From Roridomyces roridus (taxonomy: Eukaryota; Basidiomycota; Agaricomycetes; Agaricales; Mycenaceae), in assembly GCA_029378245.1 (NCBI GenBank), contig JARKIF010000002.1, positions 1,798,001 through 1,862,000 on the forward strand: a stretch of 64,000 nucleotides of DNA, written 5' to 3'. The notes beneath the pieces were generated by a model. The model was not told the origin of the DNA and made no database searches. It saw only the letters and a program-made list of their open reading frames with translations. The translations under genes were made by a program, and so were the position numbers. The first letter of the stretch is position 1. The number at the start of each line of letters is the position of its first letter. This document shows, piece by piece, positions 18,401 to 29,300 of the stretch.

Positions 18401-21067
18401 GAAGATGGAGGGACCATTACGGAGTCCAAACGGCATGCGCCTGAATTGCCAGAGGCCGCGATGTGAACGGAAGGCCGTCTTTTCCTTGTCCGAATCTTCC
18501 ATACTGACTTGATTAAATCCAGCCAGTGCATCAAAGGAAGACAAGACTTGCGCTCCCGACAACGCTTGTATAATTTCGGACTGTCGGGGGATAGGGAACT
18601 CATCCGGGACCGTTTCAGCATTGAGTTTGCGGTAATCCACAGCCAGACGAGGCTTCCCGTTATGATAAACCACGACACAAGGAAATCCCCATGGGCTGGT
18701 AGATGGCTCAATGACTTCACGTTCAAACCAGGTGTCCATCTGCTTGTCGATAACAGCTCTCTTGGCAGGAGAAGCTGCATACATAGGCACAGATATGGGC
18801 TGTACGCCCGGCTTGAGTGGGATGGACGCTTTTTGTTCCACGCGTCCCAGCCGGCCCCCCACTCCGAACGCTGCCTGATTTTGGCGCAGAACTTCCTCCA
18901 GGTCAGATTGGATATGGTCCGGAATATCCGGCCCCAAGTTAACCAATTGGGTAACGTCGACCGAATCACCAAGATCTTCAAACTCTCCTGGCAACGCGGT
19001 AGTCTTTGGCCCCCACATGTCATCATGGTCCAATCGATCCTCCTCGCTAGGGTTAGCGCGACAGGATCGACTATCCCTTTCCTGGGCTTTGACCGTCTCT
19101 TGAATGACTCGCGCCAAAGACTCTGCAGAGGCAGCAAATTTCTCCGCTTCTTCCTCCGTCTTGGGTTTATCCGCATAAGTGGAAGGGTCGATAAGCTTTC
19201 CCACCACATCGCCGGCACGAATATACCAGGGCCTAGTGCTTGTATTGGCCACGGGAAGGTAGGGGTTAGATGAGCTGATAAAGGTAGTGGGAGCTGCAAG
19301 GACACTTTCGTCTTCCATTGCAACGACAACCATCTCCACCATCCACTCCTCTCTCCCGTCAAAGGCACCTGTCACACGAACATTGTGGACTGACCCTGGA
19401 GCAATCAATACATCTTGCTCCGCCAGCACGGGAGGGTTCTCCGTCTTTCCTTCCCTGCGGATTCGAGCCTTGGAACGCTGATACGTTTTTCTCCAAACTC
19501 CGGGAAGAAGGCGCTTCATAGACTTTGCCAGGCTGGCATGACGAATTTCGAATCCCAAGTCCACGGCTTGTGCTGAGGAGGCAGGAATGACATGAGCTGT
19601 CCTTCCAATGCGTACTTCGCTATGGCCCGAAGACCAGCGCTGAACACCCAACTCATAAGTTGTCTGAAAGTCCTCACCAAGCAACAAGGGTACTCGCATG
19701 TTACGAACCACGTATGCTTCCGTTTCAAAGCTCACAACTTTTCCCTCCTTGGTGGTCATGTAGATCTGGATTATGACATATCCAAGCACTCGCGCCGACC
19801 CCGTCAAATGATACAACTTCATCCGTATCCCTTCTCGCGGCTTAGGACAATTCTTCAAAGTCTCCCAGAAATCCTCGGACATGAGCGTAATGTCAGAACC
19901 GGAATCAAGACGCCCTTTGATCGGCTCCGCGTCTAAGGAACCAGCTCGAAGTAGGACATGCAGCGCTCGTGAACCCAAAGAACCCAGGCCGTCTGGCAAA
20001 TGCCTTGTCTTACGGGCTCTCAACACTTCTTCGCCGGATTCCATTCGCTCAACAATTAATTCGGCTACTTGAGCTTGCTTGCGGACAATTTTACGTGGCA
20101 AGGGAGGAGCGGATGATCCAGAGGCGTCTTTGTCTTTGCCTTTGGGCAGCTTGTTCCTTTTCTTCTCCTCGAAATGCTCCCGTCTCCTGGTGTTTCGATT
20201 GTGGGGTGAACGCTCGACATGCACAGCCAGAGCGCCAGTAGTCAGCGCCTCAACGACGAAGATTTCGCGTTTCGTTTCGGCGGGCTCAGGATCGGGGACG
20301 AGGTAAGATGAACTGGCTTCATTGGATTTGGACTCAACAAGCATGGCTACGTACGCCCTCGTTTCGGCTTCCTCCTCCGCAATATCCCTATCCACATGAA
20401 TCAGGTTCGCGCTACGAAGCGCGCTCCATCGACTGTAATGTGGACATTGTCGGGCGATATGCTTGGGGCTGGTGCAAATATAACATTCACCATTTGGAGC
20501 GCGGGGGCTGACGACCGAATCATCTCGCTTGAACTCGTACCCATCAACTTTCTTCCCTCCGGGCCAAGGAACTGTATTGCCAGATGCTGGATTCCATGAT
20601 CGAGGAGTGCTGCGACTTTTGTCGCGCTCTCCCCTACCACTAGTAACGGCCAGGGTCTCTGGCCCTTCCTCCTCCAATTCCTCAATCTGGTGGCTCTCCT
20701 CTAAATCCGATCCTTCCCCTTGCTCAGCGACATGAACTGATCGGCGACGGAAACGCGTTCTGGATTGAGAACGAGTGCGACTCGGGGCTTGACTTTCCAG
20801 AATGGCGGATAATTTCAAATCGTTATTCCAGGCGGATAGAAGAGATTCACAAGCATGTTCAGCCATAGCTTGTAGGTCAGCCAGTGTTGGACAAGTCATC
20901 TCATTGATATCTTTAGCCCAAACAGGTGGTTGAGTTCGAACGGCTCGGGCAACCATAGCAGGACCATCGGCATTTTGGTCGTCAAAGAGGAAGGACAAGT
21001 ACTTGATACGTCGTTGGAAGAAATCGACAGGTTCCTCCGTCTCGCAACCTCTCTGACGGAAGCGCAT
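15410..21067 (-). CDS. Gag C-terminus plus Pol of second retrotransposon
   Basis: 1885 codons in the same frame as gag, separated from it only by the UAG at 21068-21070. The first part is still gag: capsid end (MRFRQRG...) and one zinc knuckle, CYICTSPKHIARQC, near residue 194. Then protease with RLDSGSD near 386; reverse transcriptase with LAVDYRKLN near 809 and YVDD near 909; RNase H TDASDYA near 1056; integrase zinc finger near 1455-1492 and D, D, E at about 1520 (SLDLITG), 1582 (IADRD) and 1613 (DGQTE); and a chromodomain near 1822-1860 (YLVRWEGYD). All catalytic residues are present and the frame is unbroken. The element would normally make one long Gag-Pol polyprotein. Confidence 0.93.
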   Translation of the reverse strand: MRFRQRGCETEEPVDFFQRRIKYLSFLFDDQNADGPAMVARAVRTQPPVWAKDINEMTCPTLADLQAMAEHACESLLSAWNNDLKLSAILESQAPSRTRSQSRTRFRRRSVHVAEQGEGSDLEESHQIEELEEEGPETLAVTSGRGERDKSRSTPRSWNPASGNTVPWPGGKKVDGYEFKRDDSVVSPRAPNGECYICTSPKHIARQCPHYSRWSALRSANLIHVDRDIAEEEAETRAYVAMLVESKSNEASSSYLVPDPEPAETKREIFVVEALTTGALAVHVERSPHNRNTRRREHFEEKKRNKLPKGKDKDASGSSAPPLPRKIVRKQAQVAELIVERMESGEEVLRARKTRHLPDGLGSLGSRALHVLLRAGSLDAEPIKGRLDSGSDITLMSEDFWETLKNCPKPREGIRMKLYHLTGSARVLGYVIIQIYMTTKEGKVVSFETEAYVVRNMRVPLLLGEDFQTTYELGVQRWSSGHSEVRIGRTAHVIPASSAQAVDLGFEIRHASLAKSMKRLLPGVWRKTYQRSKARIRREGKTENPPVLAEQDVLIAPGSVHNVRVTGAFDGREEWMVEMVVVAMEDESVLAAPTTFISSSNPYLPVANTSTRPWYIRAGDVVGKLIDPSTYADKPKTEEEAEKFAASAESLARVIQETVKAQERDSRSCRANPSEEDRLDHDDMWGPKTTALPGEFEDLGDSVDVTQLVNLGPDIPDHIQSDLEEVLRQNQAAFGVGGRLGRVEQKASIPLKPGVQPISVPMYAASPAKRAVIDKQMDTWFEREVIEPSTSPWGFPCVVVYHNGKPRLAVDYRKLNAETVPDEFPIPRQSEIIQALSGAQVLSSFDALAGFNQVSMEDSDKEKTAFRSHRGLWQFRRMPFGLRNGPSIFQRLMQGVLAPYLWIFTLVYVDDIVVYSRTWEEHIRHLDMVLSAIAAAGITLEPKKCFVGYSSILLLGQKVSRLGLSTHKEKVAAIQELARPTSVHDLQKFLGMINYFSSYIPFYAFIVKPLCNLLSKGVRWEWCAEHELAFQQAKDALSETPVLGHPIPGSPYRLYTDASDYAIGASLQQVQPIKVGDLKGTPAYSKIEAAWNSGLPVPGLVTSLAKEVKETNTPDLWAESLDETIVHVERVICYWSRSLRSAERNYSATEREALGAKEALVRFQPFIEGEAVILVTDHSALQWARVYENTNRRLAAWGAVFAAYPGLQIVHRPGRVHSNVDPLSRLPRVPAHDSPVLDELTTITPDGEKVANAQRLEERSAFAPAKKAAFMAILWWEDVIEKEASPVQTRRQKAREEAGEAQRSEEQDGRLASKVIEERNERSTSPDAASSSSETQSPIVDDLPFPEGDGWTYPPGAKPVSDYGEDWNKRAHLLISMSPSVARSFREGYVKDAYFRDRYFTEEASSPEKVLTPSRFQKGKEGMLYFIDADWNTRLCVPKSQVNFVLQWIHESPHESAHAGPWKFLARLRELFFWPSMNKDVESFTKTCDVCQKIKTDHRRKMGGLRPAHIPKRPFATVSLDLITGLPPSGDEKFTAILAIVDKLTKFAILIPTYTQLSQEGFAKLFVDHVVNKYGMPERIIADRDKRWATAFWKSVVLQYGSVMALSTAHHPQTDGQTEVLNAVIEQMLRAYVASDRTAWARWLGEIGFAYNSNVHASTGYTPHFLLLGYEPRSEVGLLVPGTDPVTRPFLPSHKGENFIEALEAHRRAARDALTLAQERQAKAYNKHRRPVESIEEGDLVLINPHSLELVDVEGTGKKLIQRTMGPFEVMEKINPMVYRLRLPDTYPMHPVFNLEHLRKYHSSTPSFGPRTKLPATHDYLQASEEYVVEAILGHTIKKRKNGNQCMYLVRWEGYDVADDSWVSEYDLRNAPALKCAYHRAHNLD

Positions 21068-23500
21068 CTATTCGAACTCCTTAGTTCGATCAGTAAGCCA
21101 TTTCGGCGTGAGGAATTGTCGGCGTATGCCATCCAACAAGTAGACCCATCCGGCAGAATAGAATTCTTGAGCGGCGGGGGGAAGGGCAATCCACCAATTC
21201 TCAGCTCGTCCCGTAAACTTCGAAGAAGCCAATTGGGCGATTCCCACTGCCATACGCGGGCTGAGAAGCGCCAACGCGTCCATGCGGATGACATAGTCAA
21301 AGACGGTAATTGGTCCTCCATCCCACGAAGGAATGACGGATAGCTGGAGTTTATGATTCAATTGCCACTGGTCGGCGCCTGCAGGATCAGCACCCGCATT
21401 CGCCATAGGTCCAGGGCCATTTCCTCCGCCTCCCCCACCTCCAGCTCCACCTGAAGGTCCACCGGAATGACCACCCGGGTTGCCGCCTGGATTGCCGCCT
21501 CCTGGACCACCGCCGCCTCCTGCCGGATGTCCTCCTCCTTGACCGCCCCCCATTCCACCGCCTCCGGGATATCCACCTCCCCCTGGGAATCCGCCTCCAC
21601 CACCACCACCCGGTCCCCAACCTCCGCCTCCTCCTCCAGACGGGCCAGGATAATTTGTTGGGTGGCTTGGAGGAGGTGGTGCATTGGGTGGTCCGGATGG
21701 TGGCACCTTGAGAGAATTTATGCGCGTCTGGACAGGATGGGGATGATTCGTCTTGGTTGTGGTATAGGCAGCAGTCGTTGTCACATGGGTAGTATTGAGC
21801 TGTAGTCCTAGCGTTGCTGAAGGAGCTTGTAGAGGTGCAGGCATGACGCCGCGGAATCCGTAACCCGTATGCATCATCGATGGCCCCCCAGTATTTGAGA
21901 TCGATTTTCCAACATTATGCATGTTGGGTATCCTTCCTGCACCTGGTAACGACTTGACAGCGGTAGGACGGTATAACGCCGAAATTGGTGGAGGTGGTGG
22001 AGTTTGAAAGCGAACCGTTCCCGCCCCAGGGCTCTGGAACTCATTATTTCCAGCAGCAGCGGACGAAGCCGCGCTCGCCGGTGTAATAGGTCGTTCGTGC
22101 TCCTTGATAGTCGGGATAACTCCATCCAAACCGCGCCTCGGAGCACGGTAAGGGAATTGGGCAGGCATTTCGCTAGCGGGAAAAATGGCCAATAGGTCAC
22201 AATGAGCTTGAGGGTCAACTAAAGCAGCGCGCTGCCCGTAATCCAAACGCTCCACTAGGCGAGCAAGCTCCGTCCTCGGGGACACCATTCCGTAGTATTG
22301 CCATACGTCAGTGACCGTCGAGTTCACCGAGCTGATGGTATCTTCGTCATTGTTAGTCCATATTCGTCGAAGGCTTGTCAACTGTTTGCGTATATGGGCA
22401 TCTGCGCGTTTGAGGCGTAGCTGAAGGGATGAGAAAAGGATACGAATGGTGGCCGGCTGTTCATTCTCCTCCAGTAGACGTAAGTAGCCGAAGTTGGGGT
22501 CAACGATAAATCGTGTTCGGGGTTGCGTCGAAGAGAATGCTGAGAGTGCATCAAGGATTTGCTGGACAGCAACGGTGATATGAGCTATTGACTCCAGCTC
22601 GACAAATCCCAATCCGTAGTAATTGTCCCCTTCACGATTCTCCAGTAATGAAACCATGATGGATGTCGCGTCGATGGATACCAGCGTGTCAATAGCTTCG
22701 GACAAGGAACCCGTCCACACAAAGTTGTTGTGAGGTTCTTGATAACGAATTATGGTATCCCTCAGATACATGGACGTCTCCGCCGTGTACCCCGTAAGTA
22801 GACCATCGACGGCTCCGTATTCCATAAGAGGATCAATGTCGTGAACTGGGTCGAACGACGGGTGAAGACGCAAGACAGTGGAGGAGAGTGGTTCGTCAAT
22901 GTAAAGCTGAATGACCGCTCCTCTTCTCGAGAACAGTCTTGTAAATTCCTCATCTTCATCAGTTGTCTCCCTCTGTCGTCCTTTACCCTTTGATCCCAGA
23001 GCCGCGGTTATACTCTCCTGCGAAAGGACGGTATCATGGTGATGAGGATCATCTTCCTCAAGTGGCGCTTGGTCGTCCTCTCGATCTCGATACTCTTCAG
23101 GAAGGGGAGAGAGAGTGGACGGCGACGGCGACGCAGGCACGCGTTCGGCAGGACTAGTCTTGCCCGAGGTATAGGCGGAGTTCGCGGCCGGAGCTGCGCT
23201 CTCCTGGTACTCAGTATTGGGGACTACAGTACCACTAGTCGTCCGCCGCTGGGGTCTCAACCCAGGAAGAGGTACTGACAGGATTCGAGGTTCAGCTTGA
23301 CCAAAAGGGGGAATGGAAGATTCCGGAGCATTCACATTGCGTGAAGAAGAAGCAGCAGTGGGAGTCGAGAGCGAAGACGTAGGCGTTCGCGGTGTGGCCG
23401 CGCTCGCCGCCTTCTTACTCTGATTTTGAGAAGATTGGCCACCAGAAGGACGGCGGGGGTTGTTTTTGGGAGGTTGCTGCTTGTGAGATTGCGTAGACAT
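21068..23500 (-). CDS. Gag N-terminal part of second retrotransposon, ended by a UAG in the capsid domain
   Basis: 810 residues from the ATG at 23498-23500 (MSTQSHKQQ). Order: Ser/Pro/Thr-rich N-terminus, an acidic stretch, a helical middle region, a long Gly/Pro-rich tract (about residues 610-720), then the first part of a capsid domain ending LTDRTKEFE. In related Gag proteins this runs straight on into a motif like MRFRQ, which is exactly what follows the UAG. The stop is therefore most simply a nonsense mutation inside the capsid fold, not a gag-pol boundary. Readthrough suppression cannot be excluded. Confidence 0.85.
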   Translation of the reverse strand: MSTQSHKQQPPKNNPRRPSGGQSSQNQSKKAASAATPRTPTSSLSTPTAASSSRNVNAPESSIPPFGQAEPRILSVPLPGLRPQRRTTSGTVVPNTEYQESAAPAANSAYTSGKTSPAERVPASPSPSTLSPLPEEYRDREDDQAPLEEDDPHHHDTVLSQESITAALGSKGKGRQRETTDEDEEFTRLFSRRGAVIQLYIDEPLSSTVLRLHPSFDPVHDIDPLMEYGAVDGLLTGYTAETSMYLRDTIIRYQEPHNNFVWTGSLSEAIDTLVSIDATSIMVSLLENREGDNYYGLGFVELESIAHITVAVQQILDALSAFSSTQPRTRFIVDPNFGYLRLLEENEQPATIRILFSSLQLRLKRADAHIRKQLTSLRRIWTNNDEDTISSVNSTVTDVWQYYGMVSPRTELARLVERLDYGQRAALVDPQAHCDLLAIFPASEMPAQFPYRAPRRGLDGVIPTIKEHERPITPASAASSAAAGNNEFQSPGAGTVRFQTPPPPPISALYRPTAVKSLPGAGRIPNMHNVGKSISNTGGPSMMHTGYGFRGVMPAPLQAPSATLGLQLNTTHVTTTAAYTTTKTNHPHPVQTRINSLKVPPSGPPNAPPPPSHPTNYPGPSGGGGGGWGPGGGGGGGFPGGGGYPGGGGMGGGQGGGHPAGGGGGPGGGNPGGNPGGHSGGPSGGAGGGGGGGNGPGPMANAGADPAGADQWQLNHKLQLSVIPSWDGGPITVFDYVIRMDALALLSPRMAVGIAQLASSKFTGRAENWWIALPPAAQEFYSAGWVYLLDGIRRQFLTPKWLTDRTKEFE

Positions 23501-23991
23501 GGTTGTAGCAAGAGAAAAAGCAAAGTTTGATGATTCGGGGATAAGTAACGAAACTTTGGTCTGCCAGCGCAACCCTCTTTTTCAAGAGTGGAGCACGACG
23601 GACATGAAAGAGGTAGGCTAACGAAATCCTACGTAGAACGTCGAGCGAATGTAGAATGGAAAAAGTGGAAGTAAATGCTCGAGAAATGACCTACTTGCTA
23701 GCACGAGAAGCAGCCACCATAAGCGGCGCTAACACAGCTAGCAGTAGAGTGGATACGCGTGCACCCAACTCGTCTCAAAGGAGAGATGAAGGGTGTAACG
23801 TGCTCCGTGCAAAAGTGCCGCGGGGCCAAGACCAAGCGGCAGATTCTGCACTTCGCATTTCTTGTCGACACGCGAATCCTGGCGCAGCTCCTGGGTACTA
23901 GCGAGCAAGAGATGCGCTTGAATCATAGATACGACTCGGAGGGGGTCCGCTTCGTAGATACGTCGCGGAAGTGGCTTCAGCCGTGTGAAGC

Positions 23992-24008
23992 CCTCGCGGT
24001 GGGCTCCA
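23992..24008 (-). promoter_or_regulatory. tRNA-type primer-binding site of second retrotransposon
   Basis: On the minus strand TGGAGCCCACCGCGAGG begins one base after the 5' LTR. It would pair with a tRNA 3' end ...GGTGGGCTCCA, so the discriminator base would be U. I cannot name the tRNA with certainty; tRNA-Cys is one candidate. Confidence 0.6.
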
Positions 24009-24009
24009 T

Positions 24010-24382
24010 TGTGATGCAGTGCGGATTCGGAGGCTTCACGGTGACTGAAGCGCAAGTTGACTTCGATGAGCTCGTAGGGAAACGAGCGAGGCGAGGTCGG
24101 GAAGGAGTTCAGCAGCGTAATTAAACGCGCTCGAACCCAAGGGTACGAAGTAGAGAGTAGCCCGTATACGAGGCCTTCGAGGCGCCCCGTATGCGGAGAA
24201 CAGTTGTACGCGTGTTCAGGCATGCAGGGGGTCTAACCGTGTAGGTGGTTCGCCTCGAGGGACCGGAGATTCAGAACATGAGAGACGAGAAGTAAGAATT
24301 GATTGCTTATTTAATACATGATCTAATCAGGATAATGGCTATTGGCCGTGCTCTTGCTTTACCGCTACTCAATCTCGTCACA
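24010..24382 (-). repeat. 5' LTR of second retrotransposon
   Basis: 373 bp, direct repeat of 11752-12123, followed by the right target duplication acgag. Confidence 0.95.
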
Positions 24383-26303
24383 ACGAGGATCATCAAATCT
24401 CCGCCAACCCATGTCCTGAAACTAAGCTGTGCGTCGACGGATTCGCACCCGCAAGCCTCGACGACCTACATGTGCATTCGGGTGGTGACCAGTGTCTCTC
24501 AGCATGCTGTACATCGTCAAAGTGAACCCATGCGCCGTTCCGACGGTTGAGTATTCTATGGAGCGTGTATATCAAGAAAGATTGAATCGGATGGTGGGAT
24601 CGTCTTCACATGTAGTACGCAGCTCAAATTTATCTTATTTTTCCATTGAATATGCGTGTCCGTTGCGAAACATGACATTGGACCATTCAAAATTGTAGGT
24701 TACGGCGAGCAAGTCCTTGATTGTATCGAATCTTCTGGTATGTACTACTTGACCAGCAGCCACCAACCTCTCCCTCTCTGCCTCCAACCACGCGAGCTCG
24801 TCGTCCGTGAAATCGAGCTCGCGGCCAACCCACGGCCTTGCTCGATCGAAAACTTTTGATCCTTTGCGCAAGTTACCTCTGGAGAGATTCCACCCGACAG
24901 AAGTACGTGAGTTGTGCCGCAGGGCATGCACACCTGCACCATCGTCTTGCCTCCTCAACAGGTCACATCCCGCCTGTCCTTTGCTGTGCACATCCTGTGT
25001 ATCTCTGCCTGACACCTACGCGGTGTCTGCTTCCTTCCAAGCAGAATGATCGACCGTCCGAGGCCCTCCTCGTTTACTCCAATGCCGCCCCGCCAGATTT
25101 CATGGATGAGCGGCTCTGCAGATGCTCCGGAATGCGGTGTGGCCTGCTTCTGCGTCAGGCTGGGTTAGATGAAAAGCGAGTGAGAAATACAGATGTCTTC
25201 AATTCGCTGTACTTACATCCACCGGTAGGTATATTTGCCCTCCTCCTCGACGACCCCCTCGATTCCGACCCTGTGTTTGCAGAGCAAGATCAACAAATCT
25301 TTGGGACACAAGCGAAAGAATCCAGATCGCAATACGAAGTAAATTAACTGGCAGAATCCAACACTTTGGCCCCAACTCGTCAGCGCTGGCACCTGGCACT
25401 GACACTCGTCTCACCGGTAGACCGCCGGCCCTGGACGCTCCGCTCAATCCTAAAACAACTCCACAAGATCACTTTCAAGCACTTTCAGAAGCTGACAGAC
25501 TCAGAGAGCAGGTGATCGGCTCATGGATAACTATTAACGAGGAAGGGCGGCGCACCACGGTCGAAGGATTCGATGCTCACAAGAGTTGCGGAATAAGACC
25601 CGATGCAGGGTCGACCTGGGTGCGTTCTCATATTTGAAAATCCTACTCGACGTAATCATACGTCAACCCAGCATTCGCACCCGGGCATACGAAACAAGAT
25701 CAATGACCCTCTCATTGCCCTCTCATCCACGACAGCAACAATCGTACCGAGGTGCGTACTAAGGCCGGGTTTCCTTTTAGGGTGAACTTAGCCGTCTGGC
25801 TGGTGAGACTACGAGGTGCGGTCATTTCCACATGAAATGGAATTGAAGGGGTGAAACTCTTGGTTTATTTTAATGCTTCGACTGAATTTTTGATTTGCTT
25901 CCAAGTCTGTGAAATCCTCTCATGTTGTCCAGTAATAGTTGTAAGACTGCTCAATTGACCAAGTATTGACTCTGAGACGGACGAAAATAAAGGTTCGGCA
26001 CTCGCCGCTTGCGGCCTTATCCGTACTCATATTACATGATACATACAAGTATAACTGAAAAAAAGAGCAATGGGGTAACAAAAAATACGGATAATTAGTC
26101 CGAGTCAGATTCGATTGCAGATGAGAGAGGGGATGAAAAATGCGAGTCCCAGTCCGGATTTCTCAGATTCGGCGACGAAACCAACTTCTCCGAGAGGAGG
26201 GATTCGGGTTTGGCCCCCTTCGTCGGCACTATAACGGCCGCAGCTTGCAGGAGACCCACCCCCAAAGCCTAAACCAACGCCGTTTAGTTGGAACGTTCTA
26301 CAT
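24383..26303. other. Gene-poor host region
   Basis: About 1.9 kb of low-complexity-free DNA between the second retrotransposon and SET9. One minus-strand open frame at 24635-25015 is listed separately. I see no RNA gene and no repeat shared with the rest of the window. Confidence 0.5.
24635..25015 (-). CDS. Hypothetical protein fragment
   Basis: 126 open codons without an ATG at the upstream edge, so if real it is a 3' exon or a relic. The last 75 residues look protein-like: charged and helical with Trp/Phe/Tyr spacing (DFTDDELAWLEAERERL, YNFEWSNVMF). I do not recognise a family. It lies just outside the second retrotransposon and may be part of a gene damaged by, or older than, that insertion. 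Confidence 0.3.
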   Translation of the reverse strand: MSGRDTQDVHSKGQAGCDLLRRQDDGAGVHALRHNSRTSVGWNLSRGNLRKGSKVFDRARPWVGRELDFTDDELAWLEAERERLVAAGQVVHTRRFDTIKDLLAVTYNFEWSNVMFRNGHAYSMEK

Positions 26304-29300
26304 CTAGATGGCACATACATCATCGGCCCGAGGCGATCCGGGTATACTATTCAGTGACGAGAGCGGAGAAGAAACCGGAGACAGGATGGGCGATACCACC
26401 CTCCGAAGGAGCGGTAACGGGGACGAATCGCTATCAGGCATAGGGGATGACGGCGGGGTATATTTCACAGTAGGCGATTCATCCTGGAAAACAATGAGCA
26501 AAGCGGAAAAGTGCGAATCAAATAAACCATACATTTCCCTGGTAGACCTCCGGCAGAGACGAGATCGGAGACGAAGCGACACCTGTGTCGTCGTTGGGGT
26601 ACCAAGGCAGGAATTCGCCAGCGCTATCTGGGCTCAGAGAGGACGAAGGAGGTTCCTTGTCAGACTCTGATGGATCGGGAGAGTGACGAGGTGCCCGATT
26701 CTTGGACTCGTCTTGCGAAGGAATGGATGCAGAACCCCATCTACGCCGGGCAAAACTGAACGGAGAGGGTTTGAACGCGTCGATGATCGAAGCAGACGGG
26801 AAAATTGGCCCACAAGGGTCAGAAGGAAGGTCCACAGTAAGTTCATCTTCAGGTGTGACTGGGGCCAGTTCGTCTTCCGAAGACGAAGGAGTGGAAACGA
26901 CAGGGCTAGCCCACGCGTGCAAGGCATAGTTCAACGGGTTGGGTTTGGAGAAGAGCTGGCCACCACGGAAACCTGACATAGGGCGAGGAAGAACCTTTTG
27001 CAATGGCAACTGCTGCTCCTTGGCCCTCGCCATCTTCCTCCTCGGGTGATCCTCCAAGTCTTCGATATCCGCGCTAGAGCGTTTACGCGCAGAGCTGCGT
27101 TCGTCCTTTTCCTCGTCCTCTCCATCCTTCTCCTGCTTCTGAAGCCAGCTCCTCACCTTTTCGCGCTGCACTGCCCTCTGTGCACGCGAAAGGGTGGGCT
27201 GCGGCGTAGTCGCCTTCTTCTTCCTCTGGACCTTGGCCTCTACCTTTGACTCCTCCTCTTCCTCCTCTTGTGGCGGTTCCGGTTCCGGTTCCTCCTCCTC
27301 GTCTTCGACATCAGATGACGAGGGGATGGGCGAGGGCGATCTAGCCCGCTTCCTCGCTCCCTTGCCGTATGTCCTGATACCTTTGGCAGGAGGTGCCGAC
27401 AAACTATGAAGCCCAGCCTTGGTGGATTTGACTCGTTGAGACTTTGTCGTCTCCACGTGCAAAACAGGCTCCGTCTTCCGCCGCTTGAGAGCCGGTCTTT
27501 CTTCCACCTCCCTCTGACGTTTCTTGGGGCTCGCCGCAGCCGCTGCAGCCGCCAACTTGCGATCCAAGACAGAAAGTGCCTTCTTGTTTACTCTGCGCGA
27601 GGCTGATTCCACTGGAGTAGCTTCTTCGCGAGGCGTTGGAAGTAGGTAGGGTCCATCGGCAGATATGCGACAAGGCCAAGGCTGCCCGTAGATAGCGAAA
27701 TGGCGCATGCATCTATGTATTGCGTTGAAAAAGAAATTTCCCGAAAACAAAATCACGCACCTAGGACAGTCCTGCTTCTTCTTGTTCTTCTTATTCGAGG
27801 GCTCCATTCCCCAGACTACCTCGTCATCCACAGATATTACTGGGAGCACATTTGAACAAGTGGAACAAGTCGGGAGCGGTTTGCCATCTGGTCCTTCCGG
27901 AATTTCGCGCTTGGGAGGTGGCTCCTTGCTGACTTCGACCGCAACCGGCACGGAAGGTCGGGCCCGGAGTGTCCGAGGTGGTTCCGTCTCCTCCTTCTTC
28001 ACGTCCACCTCCTTCTCCTTTCCTTTCCGAGATCGCCCGGATGCCGGTACAGGCGTTGAGGGTTGGGAAGCCTTCTGCTTGCCCTTGTCCGCGCGCTTGG
28101 TCGCCAGCATATGGGCAGAAACGGAACGCGTCATTCGCTTGGGAGCGGGTGCGGCGGGTTCGCTGACCTCAGTCAACGGCGGAGTCATTAGTTGCTCCGT
28201 CGAGACCGAGTCGTTGGTTGTCTGACCACGGGTAGAAATGGTAGAACGGAATCTGCTCTTCGGGGTGTCATCGACAGATGCCGAGCGAGCCGTCGGCGCC
28301 GGGGACAGTGAAGTGAGAGCAGAGGGTGCGGGTGAAACCATTCCAGGTGTTGGCAGCGAGGATGGGCCGGCGACTGCTGAATCGGATTGTGCACGCGACG
28401 GTGGCAGTGACGTCAGGTCGGAAGCCGCATCGACTTCCGCCGCCAACTCAATCTCTCCGCTTGCACCAATATCTGTAGGGACCTCTGGAAGAACAGCGTC
28501 GTCAGCCTCGTTGTCGCTGTCCTCAGAGTCCTCCTCTGCCATCACGGCGTACACGCCTCGTCGTGTCCGGCGTTCGTTGAGATTCTTGGGCTTTTGCTCT
28601 TTTTCAGGCGCGTTCGACTCTGCATCCGAGTCGGAATCTTGGCTCGAGTCCGTCTCGGAGTCTGAGCTGATTGGGGGATCTTCGTCGGTATGATCAGGAG
28701 CATAACCTCCGCGCCCTCGCTTCTCGCAAGTTTCACACAAACAATGTCGGTTTTTCCTGCCAACTGTATAAGGTGGTCAGCATGGGAACAAATCGGCTAG
28801 AGTGCGACGCACAGTACCCATCACCGTAGTGAGCAGTGATTTCCTCCCCAATAGCAATCGGTCGGAGTACACGGAACGTAATGTACTTTCCCTCGCGAAA
28901 GAGCTCGCAGTTGTTGTTGCAATCGTGCTGTAGGGTGCAGTGTGAGACAGGAAGCCGTCAAGGACCGCATGAAAGACTGACGTTCACGAATCGGGCAGGA
29001 CCCAAAAAGAGATGATTCTTTTTCATCTGCTTGGAATGTATAACACTGAAATCTCTGCGAATATCAGAGTTTTTGAGATCTGTGCGCTTGAGTTCCCTAT
29101 CTTCCTCGTCCGTAAGGTTCGCCATCGACCCTTTTAATTCGGTGATGACAGCCCCAGGAACGAGGTTGCGCGTCGCGAGGATACAGAGCTCAGACTTGCC
29201 GGTATGATGTGAGTACCGGGACGTATGGGCAATCTCGATACACCCGGATGGATGGTAGAGCTCGAAATAGCGGGACGCATGGCTACAGGAGGGGCGTTGA

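Larger units (their letters stand above)
11752..24382 (-). mobile_element. Large Ty3/gypsy chromovirus with a third reading frame, minus strand
   Basis: A 12,631-bp element. Directly repeated LTRs lie at 24010-24382 (5') and 11752-12123 (3'); both run TGTGATGC...CGTCACA on the plus strand, with target duplication acgag at 11747-11751 and 24383-24387. The LTRs differ by about four substitutions and one indel, so the insertion is recent but older than the neighbouring element. Order in its own direction: LTR, tRNA-type primer-binding site, gag, pol with chromodomain, a 3.2-kb third frame, polypurine tract, LTR. Gag carries an in-frame UAG within the capsid region and the third frame has shifts, so this copy is probably defective on its own. 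Confidence 0.95.

Noticed and set aside
23738..24223. Minus-strand open frame across the 5' LTR (starting MPEHAYNCSP)
   Set aside because: It lies in LTR and leader sequence and is repeated in the other LTR; no protein features.
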